From: Owenia fusiformis
Taxonomy: Eukaryota > Annelida > Polychaeta > Sabellida > Oweniidae
Assembly: GCA_903813345.2 (NCBI GenBank)
Contig: CAIIXF020000009.1
Location: forward strand, 36,203,759-36,267,758
Reading direction: 5' to 3'
Length of the DNA stretch: 64,000 bases
Within the stretch, counting starts at the first letter, position 1. Each line of letters opens with the position of its first letter. The position numbers and the translations under genes were made by a program. Positions 46,001-55,567 of this stretch are shown here, one piece after another. The notes under the pieces were generated by a model. That model did no database searches and was not told the origin of the DNA. It saw nothing but the letters and a program-made list of their open reading frames with translations.

Positions 46001-49000
46001 CCACACTATTTCTATCTTAAATAGCATTCAAGTGATGTAGAATTGACCAGCGCAGCTTATATAGACAGAAAATACTTAATCAAAAATATTTATGCCATAT
46101 TAGGTCTGAAATATTGAAGATTATCTGCAATTTTTGGTCGTGGAAGATGCCAGATTAATCATAAATGGATTTTGATCTTTTTAGATGTCTCATACTAGTT
46201 GTTTGGAGCTAGCTACCATATTATGTCGCAGCGAGGCAGTTACATTAGAAAAAAAACTTGATATAAACCACTTTCTAATCAAATACTTCTCCTAGATTTA
46301 CGCAAGGAAGTGAATAAGACTAAATCCTGTTCAAACAAATCACAGAAGCAAAAGTTCAATTGAATCCATCACCCGCAAAGAAATTCCTTTTTGATAAAAT
46401 TCAATAGTACATTCCTATGAATCACAAATAGCAACAAATCTTATTTTCCGATATAAGCGACTCTATGTCTCATGCAAGCTTAATCCTTTAACAGGAAACA
46501 TCATTAGAAGACTTTGGCAAAAAGGTTCAACGGCCACATCTGTCTTGTCTGCCTCTAAATAAAAATCAGAGAAAAGTATGAAATATCACATACATTAAAT
46601 AATGACCATAACCATACTATATCATAGGAAAGATTTGATAATTTTCTCGTAAGAAGTAGAGATATAATGAACATTCTGATCAGTTTGTTCTGTCTGCAAG
46701 AGTTGTATATGGTAATGAGCCAACAAGGGATGCTAAGGCATCATAAAATCAATAAGAAAATGTCAATTAAAAGAGATAAGTATCTTTTGCCCTGCTAGTT
46801 GGCTGTGGAGGATCCTCAATCCCATAGTATTCCATGCGCTGCAAGATAACTGTCTACAGTCCTTGTCTCAAAAATTGATTCAGTTGAAATTGAACTGGTT
46901 GAAAGATTCTTAGACACAGTTCTTAATCCATTTGAACTGGCTGAGAATTTGAAAAAACCATGAAAAATTAGGATAATGTCACATATTTTGGACGTTTCTT
47001 GCCAGAATTAGAAAAATAGATTTGATTTTAGAAGAGAGAAAATGTTCCATAGGTGACTTTCCGTTATACTAAGGTTGAATAACTGAACCCTGTAAATTGA
47101 GAAGCATATATTTTCTCCCTGAAATTCTCAATATGATGAGCATGCATAACTGTTGTAAACTGAGTTTTCCTGGTTTATAAATAATTGTCACTTAATTGTA
47201 TTTTCATCATGATGCCATTCATGCTCTTATAGATAAAAATTTAAAAAAATTTTAGTTCAAGATCTATTTTGTGGATTCCACAATTTAACACCATTCATCT
47301 CACTTAATTTTATTCAATGTTAACTTAGAACATCTACAGGGTGGTCCAAAAAAAATTGGAACATTTGATAATTGAACTCAAAATCATTATTTTTTGTCTA
47401 AAATGCACCAAAATTTCACTGAGTATTGTTCAATCACTTTTTCATCTGATGTAAAGTTTATAGGTGCAAACAATAAAGTTAATGCATTAAACTAAAGAAT
47501 TTTTGATATGACCCCCTTTCTCCTGAATTACAAGTTGAAGCCTGGGACTCAGTTTTGAAATGATTCATTCACTTTGCTGTTCGTTTGATTTTGTCCAAGG
47601 CATCCTGATTAAAAATTCAGCTTGAACAAACTACTTATAGGCTATGTTTGCCTTGGAAGATCAAATATATGAACATATTCAACATTTTCTTACCTAAATT
47701 GATGGGTATCAAGCATATTTTGATGGCTATTGTTGGATATATTACTGATTGAATATTCTCCAGAAAGAGGCCAGGGCAGTCTGTTTGAACTGGCAAATGA
47801 ACCCCTTCCCCTTTCTTTTTCTAACATGAATAATATTCATTGAATGTATCAATATATGTATATCAATATCATAAAGGAGTTTCCCAGAACACAAATGATA
47901 TATTATATTGTGTGTGCTTAGAGGTGGTCTTTAATAAATGCCTTCGAAATAACTGGTCAGTTTCCCCTCTACTGAAAAGTGGAAACAATGATTTTTCAGT
48001 TTAGCAGCTGTATGGGTTATGCAATCACTCACCTCTGACATGTTATTTCTTTCCTACTCTTAAATAAAAATAATGATTTAGGGCCATTCTTAAGTTGACA
48101 ATAGCACAATAGTTTTCCAGTAAACCATAGATGTTAATACCTCATGTCAACTAAATATGATTTTATGCTGTATAGCAATCAACATGTTCATTAAAGCTTT
48201 GAAATAAAGAATACTTGAAAAAGTAGCTGCGAAACTGACAAGTGTATATTTAAGAAAAGGGGGTCATATCAAACATTGACTAGTTAAACGCATTAACTTT
48301 GTGGTTTGCACCTATAATCTTTACATCAGAGAGATAAGTGACTGAACTATGCTCAGTGAAATTTTGGTGCATTTTAGAGGAAAAATAAAGGTGTTGTGTT
48401 CAAGTAACAAATGTTCCAATTTTTTTTGGACCACCCTGTATATGGAGAGATGGTGGAAATGTCATCAGTCAACTATCAATCTCAATAAGAGTTCCCATGA
48501 GAACCAACATTGATTTCCCTCACAGCCAATTTCATGTCGGTCTTTGCATTACGGACTTGTTTCAAAAATTAGATCGGCCATTAGAGATTTTAATCCATGC
48601 GATCTGAGTGTCATACCTTCAATTTCTCTAATCATATTGATCTATTTACCATTATCCTCTCCAAACTGTGATCAAAGAACCTTATATTGTGGGCTATATG
48701 CGCAATATAATGTGGGATATACATGTGATATATTGTGGGATATACGTGCAATATATTTTGGGATATACATGCAATTTAGAGTGTTGATAAGGTTGACTTG
48801 CTAGTTTACTTGATTCAGACTTTCATGTTTTTTTCATTTTATTTCACATTCTGAAACAAGACCCTTATATCTTGGATAGCTCCATAACTTGATGGGTTGT
48901 GATGACTTATACATATATAGAAATGAACAAGCAGTGACAGTAAAATCTGGTTCTCAATTGTGGATGTAAATACTTTGAGATTATACTGTAAAGGCATGTT

Positions 49001-52000
49001 CCATTATAAACTGTATAAACTGTAAAGTAATGGCATGCTCCATTTGAGATTCCCTAACCTTGCAGTTATTTTCCTAGAAGGATTAAACTGAATACAAGAG
49101 GTGACACTAACTCCCAGCCTTATTCAATTAGTAAAAGGGAACCCATAGAAAACATCCAATTTCCTTACTAAGCAACACTATATGTACAGATATATGGCTC
49201 CAAGAATATGTTAGTTCAACAGCAAATCAATTCTATTTGTGTTAAGAATTGTCCAATGTGATTTTTGATCCAAATAAAAGAGCTTTCTACATTATTTCAA
49301 AACATTAATTTTCTTATGTTCTGCGGCAAATTAATTTTTTGTTGAAAGATCTGATGTGAATCCATTTGAAGGTGAAGCAATGTCATTTCAAAGATCTTAT
49401 AGCTTTTGTCACTTCTCCTTCCAATGATAAAGCCTCTCGAACATTTTAATTATTGCAAATATAGAATATTAAAAAGTTCACTGTATGGGCCATGAAGTGT
49501 GAAAATGATACAATCAAACATCTGAGTTAAAAACAAATTGTGAGGTTTTTCTACTATTTCATGAATTATAGCTTGATCCCCTATAGCAGGCTAATCTTCT
49601 GATCCCACCCAGTGTGAGCATCACAGGAAATATTTTAGACATTTTAGACATTCAAAATGTTCCTCCTGGGGCAAGGGGTTTACAAATTCTAAATCAAGGT
49701 CTCTCCAGGCATCAATTATTACTGTATAATTCAGCCTGATTGGGGAACGTGTCCTGATTGGTAATGTCCCCTCGACGCTGCTTTGTAACCTTTAGCATAA
49801 CATTCCTGGATGGCAATACATTTTTTTGAGTTTCAATTCAAAGCAATAGGTTAAAATTCTATAAAAAACTACATATTAATGACAATGTCATTAATTAATC
49901 TGGCAAACAAATAATAATAATAGTTTAAATACTTAAAATTTGATAAAACAATACTGCCATGAGCTTTCTTCGAAACACTTTAGTAATTTTTCATGACTCC
50001 AGTATATAAGAAACTGGCTTAACTTGGAGAGTGAAATTATCATTTTATCCTTCAAAGCCAGTGAGTACACAATTAAATTATTAAATTCATAGAATACCCC
50101 CTGCGCATCTACTCCCTCCCTGATTCTGCCCATGAGAGAAGTTTTCCAAAAATATACAAACCTTTAATTGACTGGCATCCCTTTCCCTTGCGGTCAATGC
50201 CGATATGTTTCCTTGTCACGCATGCCATCCTATGAAGCTCACAATGACTGGGGTAAATCTGGCCATCTGACCCACAGACTTTCTTGGCGTGACCCTGGCA
50301 GTAGCCTTCTGGGGCACAAACACACTCTGCCCCTCCACTGGATGCCTGGCAAACACGCCCCTCATGACACCAAACTGTGGCACAAGGATCTAAAAAATAA
50401 AGCATCAAACATATGTAAGATTTATTTTGAGTTCAATTTTAAAGAGGTCTCATATCTTGATGTTTGGAACACATGTATGTGTGCAAAGTGTGTTTTGCTT
50501 CATTGTTATGAATTTTCAATAAGAAGCGATTTTTTTCCTGGAATTCATAATTCATTACGTCGCCTTCTAAAAGAAAATAAACAATTGGTAGAGGCTCAGA
50601 TATGTTCTTTATATTGACCCGACTTGAATAAACCAGAAATGCAACACTTCCGCATATATCAGTACTACTCGGTACATGTACATATATCTCTATAAAAATC
50701 GATATATCTTTTCTCACAGCTGTTAAGTAGTAGACAAAGGAAAATTGAAGATAATAATGAATACACAAGAAGGATTACCTGAAAGCATTTTTCAAGATAA
50801 TTCTTTTGACTCGCATGGACCAATTTGGTAATTATATTACAACATGCATACTGTTCATTTTCCAACTAAATGTTTAGTCTGATATGGAGATAAAAATTAT
50901 AGTAATCAGTGATTTCAACAGGATGTTTTCTCAAGTGGGTGCAAAATTTTCATTTTCACAATTCAGACCAAAATTGGTTAAAATATGCCCATTTTTCATA
51001 ATTTTTCTCATTTTCAAGTGGGTGCAAATGGATTTTCAGGTGGTTGCAAGCCTGTTTCCAAAATCTCAGGTGGGTGGTAATATTATAACCGAAATGGTCT
51101 ATACCATTAAAAAGAGATTGTCAAAGAATGCATGTAGACAGAGAGAGAATCAAAAACATTTTTTATAGTGTACTGAAGTCATTTCAATTAACAAAACATG
51201 ATAAGTATATAACTCCTGAAATGAGAACATCTCATTGGTTATATATTCATCACATCGTTTATCTGTTGTGCCATGTAAGTTAAGCGTGTCCCATGTGTGT
51301 CATGAAACGCAACCTTCATTAAGCAATGACTAGATAGCATGAATAAAATATATTGAGTGCTTGGAATATTTATTGCATTAACAAAATGGCTTGATATAGT
51401 AGTATGACAAGAAATAGACTTGGGAAACCAGGAAAGATAATAAGTAAGCCACGTATGAAGTCAACAATCAATATCGCATAATTTGTAATAAATAAAAACT
51501 ATCTAACAGAGTGTATTATATCTTTATTGCGATGAAATAGTATGATATGATGTTTATGTATTTTGTACAATCATTAAAGATAGAAGTGTCCTATCACATA
51601 TCTTTACTTTGTTATATTGAAAATGGATGTTATTCTGACAAAAGAAGCACATGTATTGAAAAAATATAGAATATTGAAAATTCCATGTTTACGTTTTGAG
51701 AAATTTTGTAAATTTTTGAAGCCAATCTCATTTTTGCCACTTTAACTTTAAAATCTCCATTTTTGAGAAAACATTCCAATTTTCCAACATGACTGTCAAT
51801 AGAGAAATATATGTATACCACCACTCCCCGAGCTACAAAGATTTCAATTCTCAATTAATTTCTTCTTCCTCATGAGAAGATGCCAATTTCCTCATAATCG
51901 CAAAAATGATATATTTTGAATAATTTATATCAGATCATAAGGAAATAAGAGACCAAAGATAAGGATCAAATTATGAAATAAACCAATGAAAGAGGTCAAA

Positions 52001-55000
52001 ATGGAAATTGTAGATTATAAAACATCTCAAGACGTGATATTCTGACCACTTATGTTAGTAATATTCCTGTGATATTTGTCTGACAGTGTAGATAACACTA
52101 TGAATCAATATATCAACTAAAAAAGACCTTATAAATGAAGAACATATTGTGCTTCAATTAGAAAAAATGCTTTTAAAAACTTGACATGTGTATCTTAGTT
52201 TGGATTTCTATTTTTCTCATGGGTACATGGAAATTTGCGTTTTTATATGTCATATTCATATTTTTTGAAAGGTTTAAAGAATAAATACTACTCTTAAGAG
52301 TCTCAGGTTCATACATCAGTTCAATATCCCATCATCCAGCTACTGAATAATACTGATGCAGAAAACCAAAGATTAAGATTGAATGAGAAGATATAACAAG
52401 AAAAAGGGTAATCCCATAGAGTTTGAATATAAATCAAAAATTACATATCTACAGCTAATATTACTGACTCAAATCTGAAAAATCTCGCATTCAAATCTTA
52501 ACTCAGTCAGAATTACCATTTTATTAGAAATAATGGCCTATTATAAATATAAGGTCTACCTACTATGTTGGGTATGTCAACTGTATCATTAAGGCCTTTT
52601 ATATGGGTTATCATAAGAGATGAAAAGTGTTTAACCTTCAACCGAGAGGCTTCTCCTTAAGGAGACAATGCGATACTTGATATGGCTACTTTATTGTGAC
52701 TTTCCTTGGTCTCAAAAGCTACATCAAATCACAGATATTGGCCAGATCGTTTTGTAGTAGGATCATAGGCTCAAAGAATAATACAGAAGATACGACACTA
52801 AATTGGAAAATTTCGAAAAAAAAGTGACCACCTTTCAAAACGTTCCTTATACAAAATGGTACCTGTTTCCCCGTGACAGATTTTGCACTTATTTTATAGC
52901 TGAGATCTTCATCTTTCTATTTCTACTTGTTTGGTTCGAGTAAATAACCTATGGATGCAGTTATTTGACTTTCAATACGGCGAATATTTTTCACGAAATC
53001 CGGACTCTTGTGTGTCCAAATATCATTGTAATGATGACGTCACATTTCTGGAACCACGGGAGCAACATTCAGATTTGGACAGACAAGAGTCCGGCGATAA
53101 AATATCACTGTTTTGGCCTCTTATCAACACAGTATTGCTTGAATAACGGCCATTGGTGATAAAAAAGGTAAAGAATAACAAGACCCTTCGAATGAGGTAT
53201 GATTTGTCTCATATTTTTCAGAAATGGCTCCAGAATCGTCATTTTGAAATTTGAAATTTTCTGAGGTGTCTCATCTTGAGGAAATATTATTGAGCTACTG
53301 ATTCTACTACAAAAGAATCTGGCCGGGATCTATGCATCAAATCATGTAATAATACCACAAGATATGATTTTCATGGCATCGCCTTCCTCGAAGATCTTCC
53401 TATCACCACCAGCGAAAAACCTCCACTTCCCCTTTATCAGCCCCACTACTAACGGGAAAAGGGTGGATTCTTGCATTGGATATTTAAAGCTTAACAAGTC
53501 ATATCAGGATTGCCCTTCACTTACCACAGTCAGAGATAATCTTGAGGGATGTCTTTAATTCTAAACTTAGCATGCATTGCTTACATTCTAGTAAAGTCAT
53601 ATTGACAAGTAAGATGTTATTTATTGGAAATCTTAATCATCTCTGCATGATCTGAATATGTTACTTCAGTAGATTAATAACAACATATGGTAGAAATGTA
53701 CAATCAATATGCCAATATACAAAATAGAAGAAACAATTTTAAAAACAGAAAATCGAACTGGTTAATCACACTGGGTTGTGTTTACCAAAGGCTTACAGTT
53801 AAATCTATTTTTACTGATATGTATTTTATTTGATATGTTGAAATTAGAAGTATTTCTAAGAGTAACTTCGGAATTATGCATCATCTTTGAAGTATATATT
53901 ATGCAACTAATAATCTAAACCCTCGCTAAGTTGATATGTAATATCTCACACATTTATTCATTGACATTTCATAAGTTGAAAGATTAATACCCTGAACCCA
54001 TATTGACTTCTCATACTGCCCTCTGATAAAAACAAATGATTTAAAGCTGGTAAGTTCTCAAATATAGATCTTTTATGATATGATATTTTGTGGGAGTCAG
54101 AATTAAAGTTACATAAGTTAGTTTATAGGCAGAATATGTTAGAGTTGTGATTTCATGATATTATATTGAGATAAGGATTCTGTAGGAAAGCTGAAAGAGA
54201 CTATATTCGTTCACTTTGCCCAGCGTTCGAAGATGGAAAGAATCATAACTGATTTGAACAATGCAGATAAAGTCAATCTCCTGCAAAGGGTAAATATTTT
54301 CAATTGAGATAATGATAACAAACTGAACTTCCTTTAAACTGCACTGAAAACAAGTTATTTCCAAGCCTTCACCATTTTCATAAAAATGAGAAAATGATGT
54401 GGAATGACTACAGTGCCTTTATAAAGCAAATGTGCCGTCTTCTAAACTTCACAAGAATGGTATATGCTGTGGCACATTAGGATGAGTTCTTGCATGTAAC
54501 AATTCCATTATGTAAGGGTTACCTGCAATCTCCTAGCAACCTAACAGAAAGGGTGATATACATCCATTCATTAGAGAGCAAGCAGGCAATTAATTATATA
54601 CAGTTTCCTGTATAATAGTTCAGCTGAAATCTCTGCCTTTTACAGGAACCTTTTACAAGAACTACATTTATATTCAGGGTCACTCTTAGAAGTTCAATGC
54701 AATGTGGTTTCTTACAAGAAAATAATTCAGTGACACGCAAATAAGGAAACACTGAATGGAAGACAACAGTATAAAACATGAACCCCAGCGTAATCTTCAT
54801 CACCAGATGGTTAGACACACTCAAGTCTAAACAAATATGAAGGACACAGGGTGGCCAGGGTCCATAAATATATTGTAATACGAAATACTTTGAAATAAGC
54901 AGTCTCCTTTGATTCATTCTACACCTCTCCAAATCATCACACCCTGTGGTTAAATGCAGACAATTTAAGAAACGGTTAAGCTACCAATCTAAACCCCTTA

Positions 55001-55567
55001 TTTAACACAAAGTCTCTGTAGCAACCAAAATGAATTGTGTCTGATGTTCTTGATTTTCTGTATAATATGGACTATTTTCTTCATATCTTGACTTAACTAT
55101 ATTTTGTGACCTTTGGAAGTTGTGCATACCGTGAAAACAATGATATTGTAATTCCAAATTCTCATACCTTCTTCATATTCCTCTGACTCATCTACTTCAT
55201 TATCATTAAGCCCTTCATGAGATGCTTCATCTTCCTCCATTCCATCAAGATCATCATCAGCTTCAGAGGCATTATTCTCATCTGATACATCCTTGAACTC
55301 TGATACGTCCTTGACCTCTGACATAGGGTCACTTTCTCTGGCTTTCAGATTAGTGTCGTCTGCTGGGGTGTCCTTGAACCCATTGACCTCAGTCTCCTCA
55401 GGCAGCCATGACATCCATTTTCCATCTTTGGCATCTTTGGCGATTATTTTACCATTGTCAGATAACACATCTTCACTTAGATGGTCATCATCTTCTATTG
55501 CATTGTCAGCATCAAATGGATCGTGATATGAAGATTCAAAAAATTGTTCAGGTTTTTTATGATGTTT
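28027..55567 (-). CDS. FSTL5: Follistatin-like 4/5 (FSTL5-type) secreted protein, 15 exons, 5' incomplete
   Basis: Exons: 55567-55168, 50389-50162, 45492-45220, 44660-44454, 32576-32416, 32121-32004, 31840-31682, 31440-31297, 31017-30908, 30776-30618, 30248-30063, 29690-29510, 29080-28880, 28658-28494, 28235-28027. They total 2901 nt (966 residues plus stop) and every junction keeps phase. Domain order in window numbering: acidic region 1-133, follistatin/Kazal 134-209, Lys-rich linker 210-300, EF-hands 301-369, Ig 370-462, Ig 463-563, FSTL4/5 C-terminal region 564-966. Family hallmarks include NKYIYISQPDLNRVIIIDI, HYVEHLDQVWIL, HHTIHTEPVANRFDQ, TPDGRYII and a final WPWSKKNRRI...DYLITPSK...DGRLR..CE. 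FSTL5 is secreted, and its molecular role is poorly known. The signal-peptide exon is missing, probably beyond 64,000. A gypsy element and several MITEs sit in the introns. Confidence 0.92.
31297..32576 (-). CDS. FSTL5: FSTL exons encoding two Ig domains
   Basis: Four exons (32576-32416, 32121-32004, 31840-31682, 31440-31297). First Ig: SIELKCAIEG then MWKRH, closing with MGNFTCQDP. Second Ig: VVLKCHADGIPTPHVEWQV, closing with DTGAYKCKANNEVGE. Both have the Cys-Trp-Cys core. Each domain is split by one intron, the usual C2-type arrangement. Confidence 0.92.
32577..33907. other. FSTL intron left of the gypsy insertion
   Basis: AT-rich with no recognised coding or repeat structure. Confidence 0.5.
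33908..34414 (+). repeat. 5' LTR
   Basis: 507 bp from TGTGACGGAG to CCCGGTCA. Contains AATAAA near 34,350 as a candidate polyadenylation signal. No difference from the 3' LTR was found on reading both copies side by side. Confidence 0.95.
34420..34437 (+). promoter_or_regulatory. Candidate primer-binding site
   Basis: TGGTGGAGCTGCCTGAGG begins 5 nt after the 5' LTR with TGG, as expected for pairing to a tRNA CCA end. I could not name the tRNA. Confidence 0.5.
34448..35371 (+). CDS. gag of gypsy element
   Basis: 307-residue structural polyprotein. The N-terminal half has the helical capsid-like region of Ty3/gypsy gag (WLNTIDTFANLKNW, EAAKYFEQL, DEFHSKLMYYTSRLK). Residues ~205-250 are Gln/Pro/Asn repeats. 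Two CCHC zinc knuckles follow: CERCGKSNHLSLNC (269-282) and CFQCGRGGHYSYMC (289-302), both C-x2-C-x4-H-x4-C, for RNA binding. It ends at TGA (35369-35371), and pol continues in the same frame. Confidence 0.93.
   Translation: MDLSILDKFHGKSEENVIIWLNTIDTFANLKNWNQQRKCSLIPLLVKGEAAKYFEQLEENTKNDWEELTEALKERFPPKQSERWELLDKLDTLKQNDMSVDEFHSKLMYYTSRLKKDAEDVKELFVQGLNTSTKNFVRLKEPENLEQAVKFARIHSNMPQDSAPEMLAASIKILTDKVDKLSVAAVTVDAMGQRYANNNQFPVQQSAQRQQNQYQPQNQYQPQKQYQPQNPFQQQNQFPGNQQFTQQQKRYPQHDQQFMQQNSSSRNQCERCGKSNHLSLNCYARFKQCFQCGRGGHYSYMCRNVAK
35369..35390 (+). promoter_or_regulatory. gag-pol junction: in-frame TGA with overlapping stem
   Basis: AAA TGA GGA CTC. GAGGA (35370-35374), which includes the last two bases of the stop codon, can pair with TCCTC (35386-35390). 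A read-through role is inferred from frame continuity. The stem is short and may be coincidental. Confidence 0.4.
35372..39220 (+). CDS. pol of gypsy element (PR-RT-RH-IN-chromodomain)
   Basis: Open from just after the gag TGA, in the same frame, with no ATG near its start. A GTG at 35441 begins the 1259-codon stretch used for numbering. Aspartic protease: LVDTGAEQS, with DTGA at 43-46. Reverse transcriptase: catalytic YCDD near 379-382, plus FNRMPFGLKNAP and LDMHSGFWQLPL. RNase H starts near CDASGTAIGYILG (~527). Integrase has an HHCC zinc region (..GGHQGQDRT...CEICQQSK) and catalytic D882, D941 and E977, giving D35E spacing. A chromodomain lies at ~1199-1240 (VERLLACG, CYKVKWRNEKKSTWEYEENI), which in chromoviruses guides integration to marked chromatin. 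Expression probably needs TGA read-through or re-initiation. Confidence 0.93.
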   Translation, partial: GLAPVPHRDGHLETKVDNQKFKQVKSDSGKVAIPAVQSVKVNLQRSVSNIIIHTNIVDNNIKALVDTGAEQSCMRLALYEKLNLHKKCPISPTNIELYGAGGEAHKLEVLGVANVPLKFEDIEYVQPMLILKSANHDVILGEDFFSQSKALIDFTQKVVILQKGDPTKHSTYTTNEPRLTACVNNVAIGSEVQTSGINLEKCKLPEGEKTKLVTFIDKNKDVFSQNMNELGCANSTYEHVIRTKSDKPVQQRFYRYSQEQKNEIDKQCDQMLEYGIIEHSVSEYASPVVLVKKKSNEYRLAIDYRRLNKNTEAIHYPLPQLNDIIDCIAHSKATIFSVLDMHSGFWQLPLSESSKHKTAFVTHKGKFQFNRMPFGLKNAPMSFQRVMNDVLKGLTWDFVLVYCDDIIVFSKDMKEHLNHLDQVFTRLRKANLKLKPSKCKLALEKVVYLGFVFTKEGITVDNEKIKAILSYPQPTNVTEVRAYLGLCNFYRRFVKGFSNIVAPLNNLMRKNVEFVWDEQCENAFQESKIMLTTEPVLVYPDLQKPFIISCDASGTAIGYILGQIDEQGRERAVSYGGRSLSTGERKWSITERECLALIEAINEYHIYIANAHFIVYTDHISLKYLQSIKDHTGRLGRWSIKLQAYDFTIEFRCGKSNSNADALSRRPYEVNECKQMCQQTTTIQTEDSGITQDNCTDEWVAYSIPSPTTMQTGNIGSEGQNVKCPISESKQQTGMCSDLSALSSICEITQSSNEVFQNKQRQDPQLQMYIKYLEQDELPDKENLARKVILESQDFLIKDGILYHMYYPRGKGHKSDRVVIQLAIPQQLREDVLQCYHDSLMGGHQGQDRTYNTIRYKYYWPKMYSDIEKYVKSCEICQQSKRYHGQRAPLQPLPTGSLFSRVHMDILGPIHKVNGFQYILLIVDSFSKWPEAVALKSIEATEVARVLFTEFICRYGSMKTLITDRGQNFMSKVIQELCRMFGIEHRATSSYHPETNSSCERMNSTINQAFRCFVDKQQSNWPQLLPGILASYRFSPATESTGYSPYYLLYGKEPLMPLDTMVPVSMGQSTVTDRLQDIQTNLEVARDIAKENQEAAKIKTKTQHDKKAKLPQFKVGDRVWLHVPKTPTGLTPKHCRKYHGPYYIVRANANMTYKLIRCSDDRLLRSLVHANRLKPYVDPETRPTNIPRVQQGQVLQDDNHIDQGSSSISDSSSESDQQPPQVQEVERLLACGKHNGKKCYKVKWRNEKKSTWEYEENIPRNLIREYHITKTNTGKVRKRKTR
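39221..41233 (+). other. 2-kb non-coding 3' region of gypsy element
   Basis: No frame resembling env or any other protein. Contains short purine-rich direct repeats (variants of AAGTGAAAGT..AAATGTAG, 39,880-39,940) and TGACATCAACRTTGG repeats (~41,080-41,115). AACGGAGTGATTTTCAT at ~41,195 copies the first bases of the LTR. Confidence 0.7.
41234..41247 (+). promoter_or_regulatory. Polypurine tract
   Basis: GGAGGAGAAGCAAA directly before the 3' LTR: the expected plus-strand primer. Confidence 0.8.
41248..41754 (+). repeat. 3' LTR
   Basis: 507 bp, same length and apparently the same sequence as the 5' LTR, at a constant offset of 7,340 bp. Followed by the TAAAAG target duplication. Confidence 0.95.
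41755..44453. other. FSTL intron right of the gypsy insertion
   Basis: AT-rich intronic sequence. The only motif of note is GTTGCTATGACAAC at 43441-43454, which fits the RFX X-box consensus. No coding signal. Confidence 0.5.
44454..44660 (-). CDS. FSTL5: FSTL exon, EF-hand pair
   Basis: 207-nt exon. The first loop, DLDGNEKVDKVE, has Asp, Asp, Asn, Asp and Glu at the calcium-ligand positions 1, 3, 5, 9 and 12, so it should bind calcium. The second helix-loop-helix (FDTMEPKGAISIDEMYKAF) has a degenerate loop with an extra residue and missing ligands. It joins the Ig exon 12 kb away through a split AAT codon. Confidence 0.9.
44751..44786 (-). pseudogene. Duplicated start of the FSTL EF-hand exon (mini-exon or relic)
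   Basis: Acceptor-like AATTAACAG precedes GGAATCAGTTCTTGCTAAAT, which in the FSTL phase reads NQFLLNIIFNY, against KQFLVNIIFNY at the start of the true EF-hand exon 90 bp downstream. 26 of 35 bases match, and most differences are silent or conservative. A GTATGA follows base 44751, so a 36-nt exon would start and end in the same phase. Without that donor the frame hits a stop three codons later. Confidence 0.5.
45008..45180. mobile_element. pogo/Tigger-like MITE
   Basis: 173 bp with TA on both sides. Ends CAGTGAAGCCTGTATAAGTG and, reverse-complemented, CAGTAAAACCTGTCTAAGTG. CAGT..AACCTGT.TAA is characteristic of pogo/Tigger termini. Several internal AGTGGAACAC copies. Located in an FSTL intron. 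Confidence 0.7.
45220..45492 (-). CDS. FSTL5: FSTL exon, Lys-rich linker
   Basis: 273-nt exon. The first ~30 residues are mostly Lys with Ser, Asp and Gln (KKSKDDKKKSSKKDKKQKKD and onward), followed by a Thr/Pro segment (QPTTTEPTE). A helix then leads into the EF-hand region (MNEFLVSLLQYHCERVGEEN). The basic block looks lineage-specific compared with my memory of vertebrate FSTL5. Confidence 0.85.
45493..47336. other. FSTL intron, no recognised features
   Basis: AT-rich intronic sequence. Nothing coding seen. Confidence 0.45.
47337..48438. mobile_element. 1.1-kb mariner-type non-autonomous element
   Basis: TA-flanked ends CAGGGTGGTCCAAAAAAAAT and its complement. Terminal inverted repeats run ~190 bp with moderate divergence; shared blocks include TAAAATGCACCAAAATTTCA and TTTGATATGACCCCCTTT. 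The ~700-bp centre has no transposase frame. Lies in the FSTL intron between exons 45220-45492 and 50162-50389. Confidence 0.8.
48687..48778. repeat. Short tandem repeat, ~24-bp unit
   Basis: Four variants of TGTGGGATATACATGCAATA. Confidence 0.65.
48779..50161. other. FSTL intron, no recognised features
   Basis: AT-rich. No coding or structured repeat seen. Confidence 0.45.
50162..50389 (-). CDS. FSTL5: FSTL exon, follistatin/Kazal domain
   Basis: 228-nt exon with ten cysteines in follistatin spacing: DPCATVWCHEGRVC, ECVCAPEGYC, KKVCGSDGQIYPSHCELHRM, AC and GC. The C-terminal half (VCGSDG..Y.SHCEL...AC) is the Kazal fold that in relatives binds TGF-beta ligands or proteases. Confidence 0.93.
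50390..52732. other. FSTL intron, no recognised features
   Basis: AT-rich. A few CAAGTGGGTGCAAA-type copies near 50,930-51,070. No coding signal. Confidence 0.45.
52733..53331 (-). mobile_element. Inverted-repeat MITE, copy 2
   Basis: Reverse-complement relative of 11232-11860. Shares the terminal TTTTGTAGTAGGATCATAGG block, TGGTTCGAGTAAATAACCTA, the TGACGTCAC-region centre and TGAGGTGTCTCATCTTGAGG. Two frames that look like protein are parts of the palindrome. Located in an FSTL intron. Confidence 0.8.
53332..55167. other. FSTL intron, no recognised features
   Basis: AT-rich. No splice-bounded coding signal found. Confidence 0.45.
55168..55567 (-). CDS. FSTL5: FSTL exon, acidic N-terminal region
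   Basis: 400-nt exon, acceptor TATTTGCAG and donor GAAGAAG|GTATGA. Begins KHHKKPEQFFE and becomes strongly acidic, with stretches such as EADDDLDGMEEDEASHEG and NEVDESEEYEE just before the follistatin domain. No domain recognised. Linked to the next exon by a split GAT codon (..EE-DPCATVWC). Confidence 0.85.

Noticed and set aside
52931-53159. Overlapping open frames (MVRVNNLW.., MTFNTANIF..)
   Set aside because: Part of MITE copy 2; no domain or splice context.
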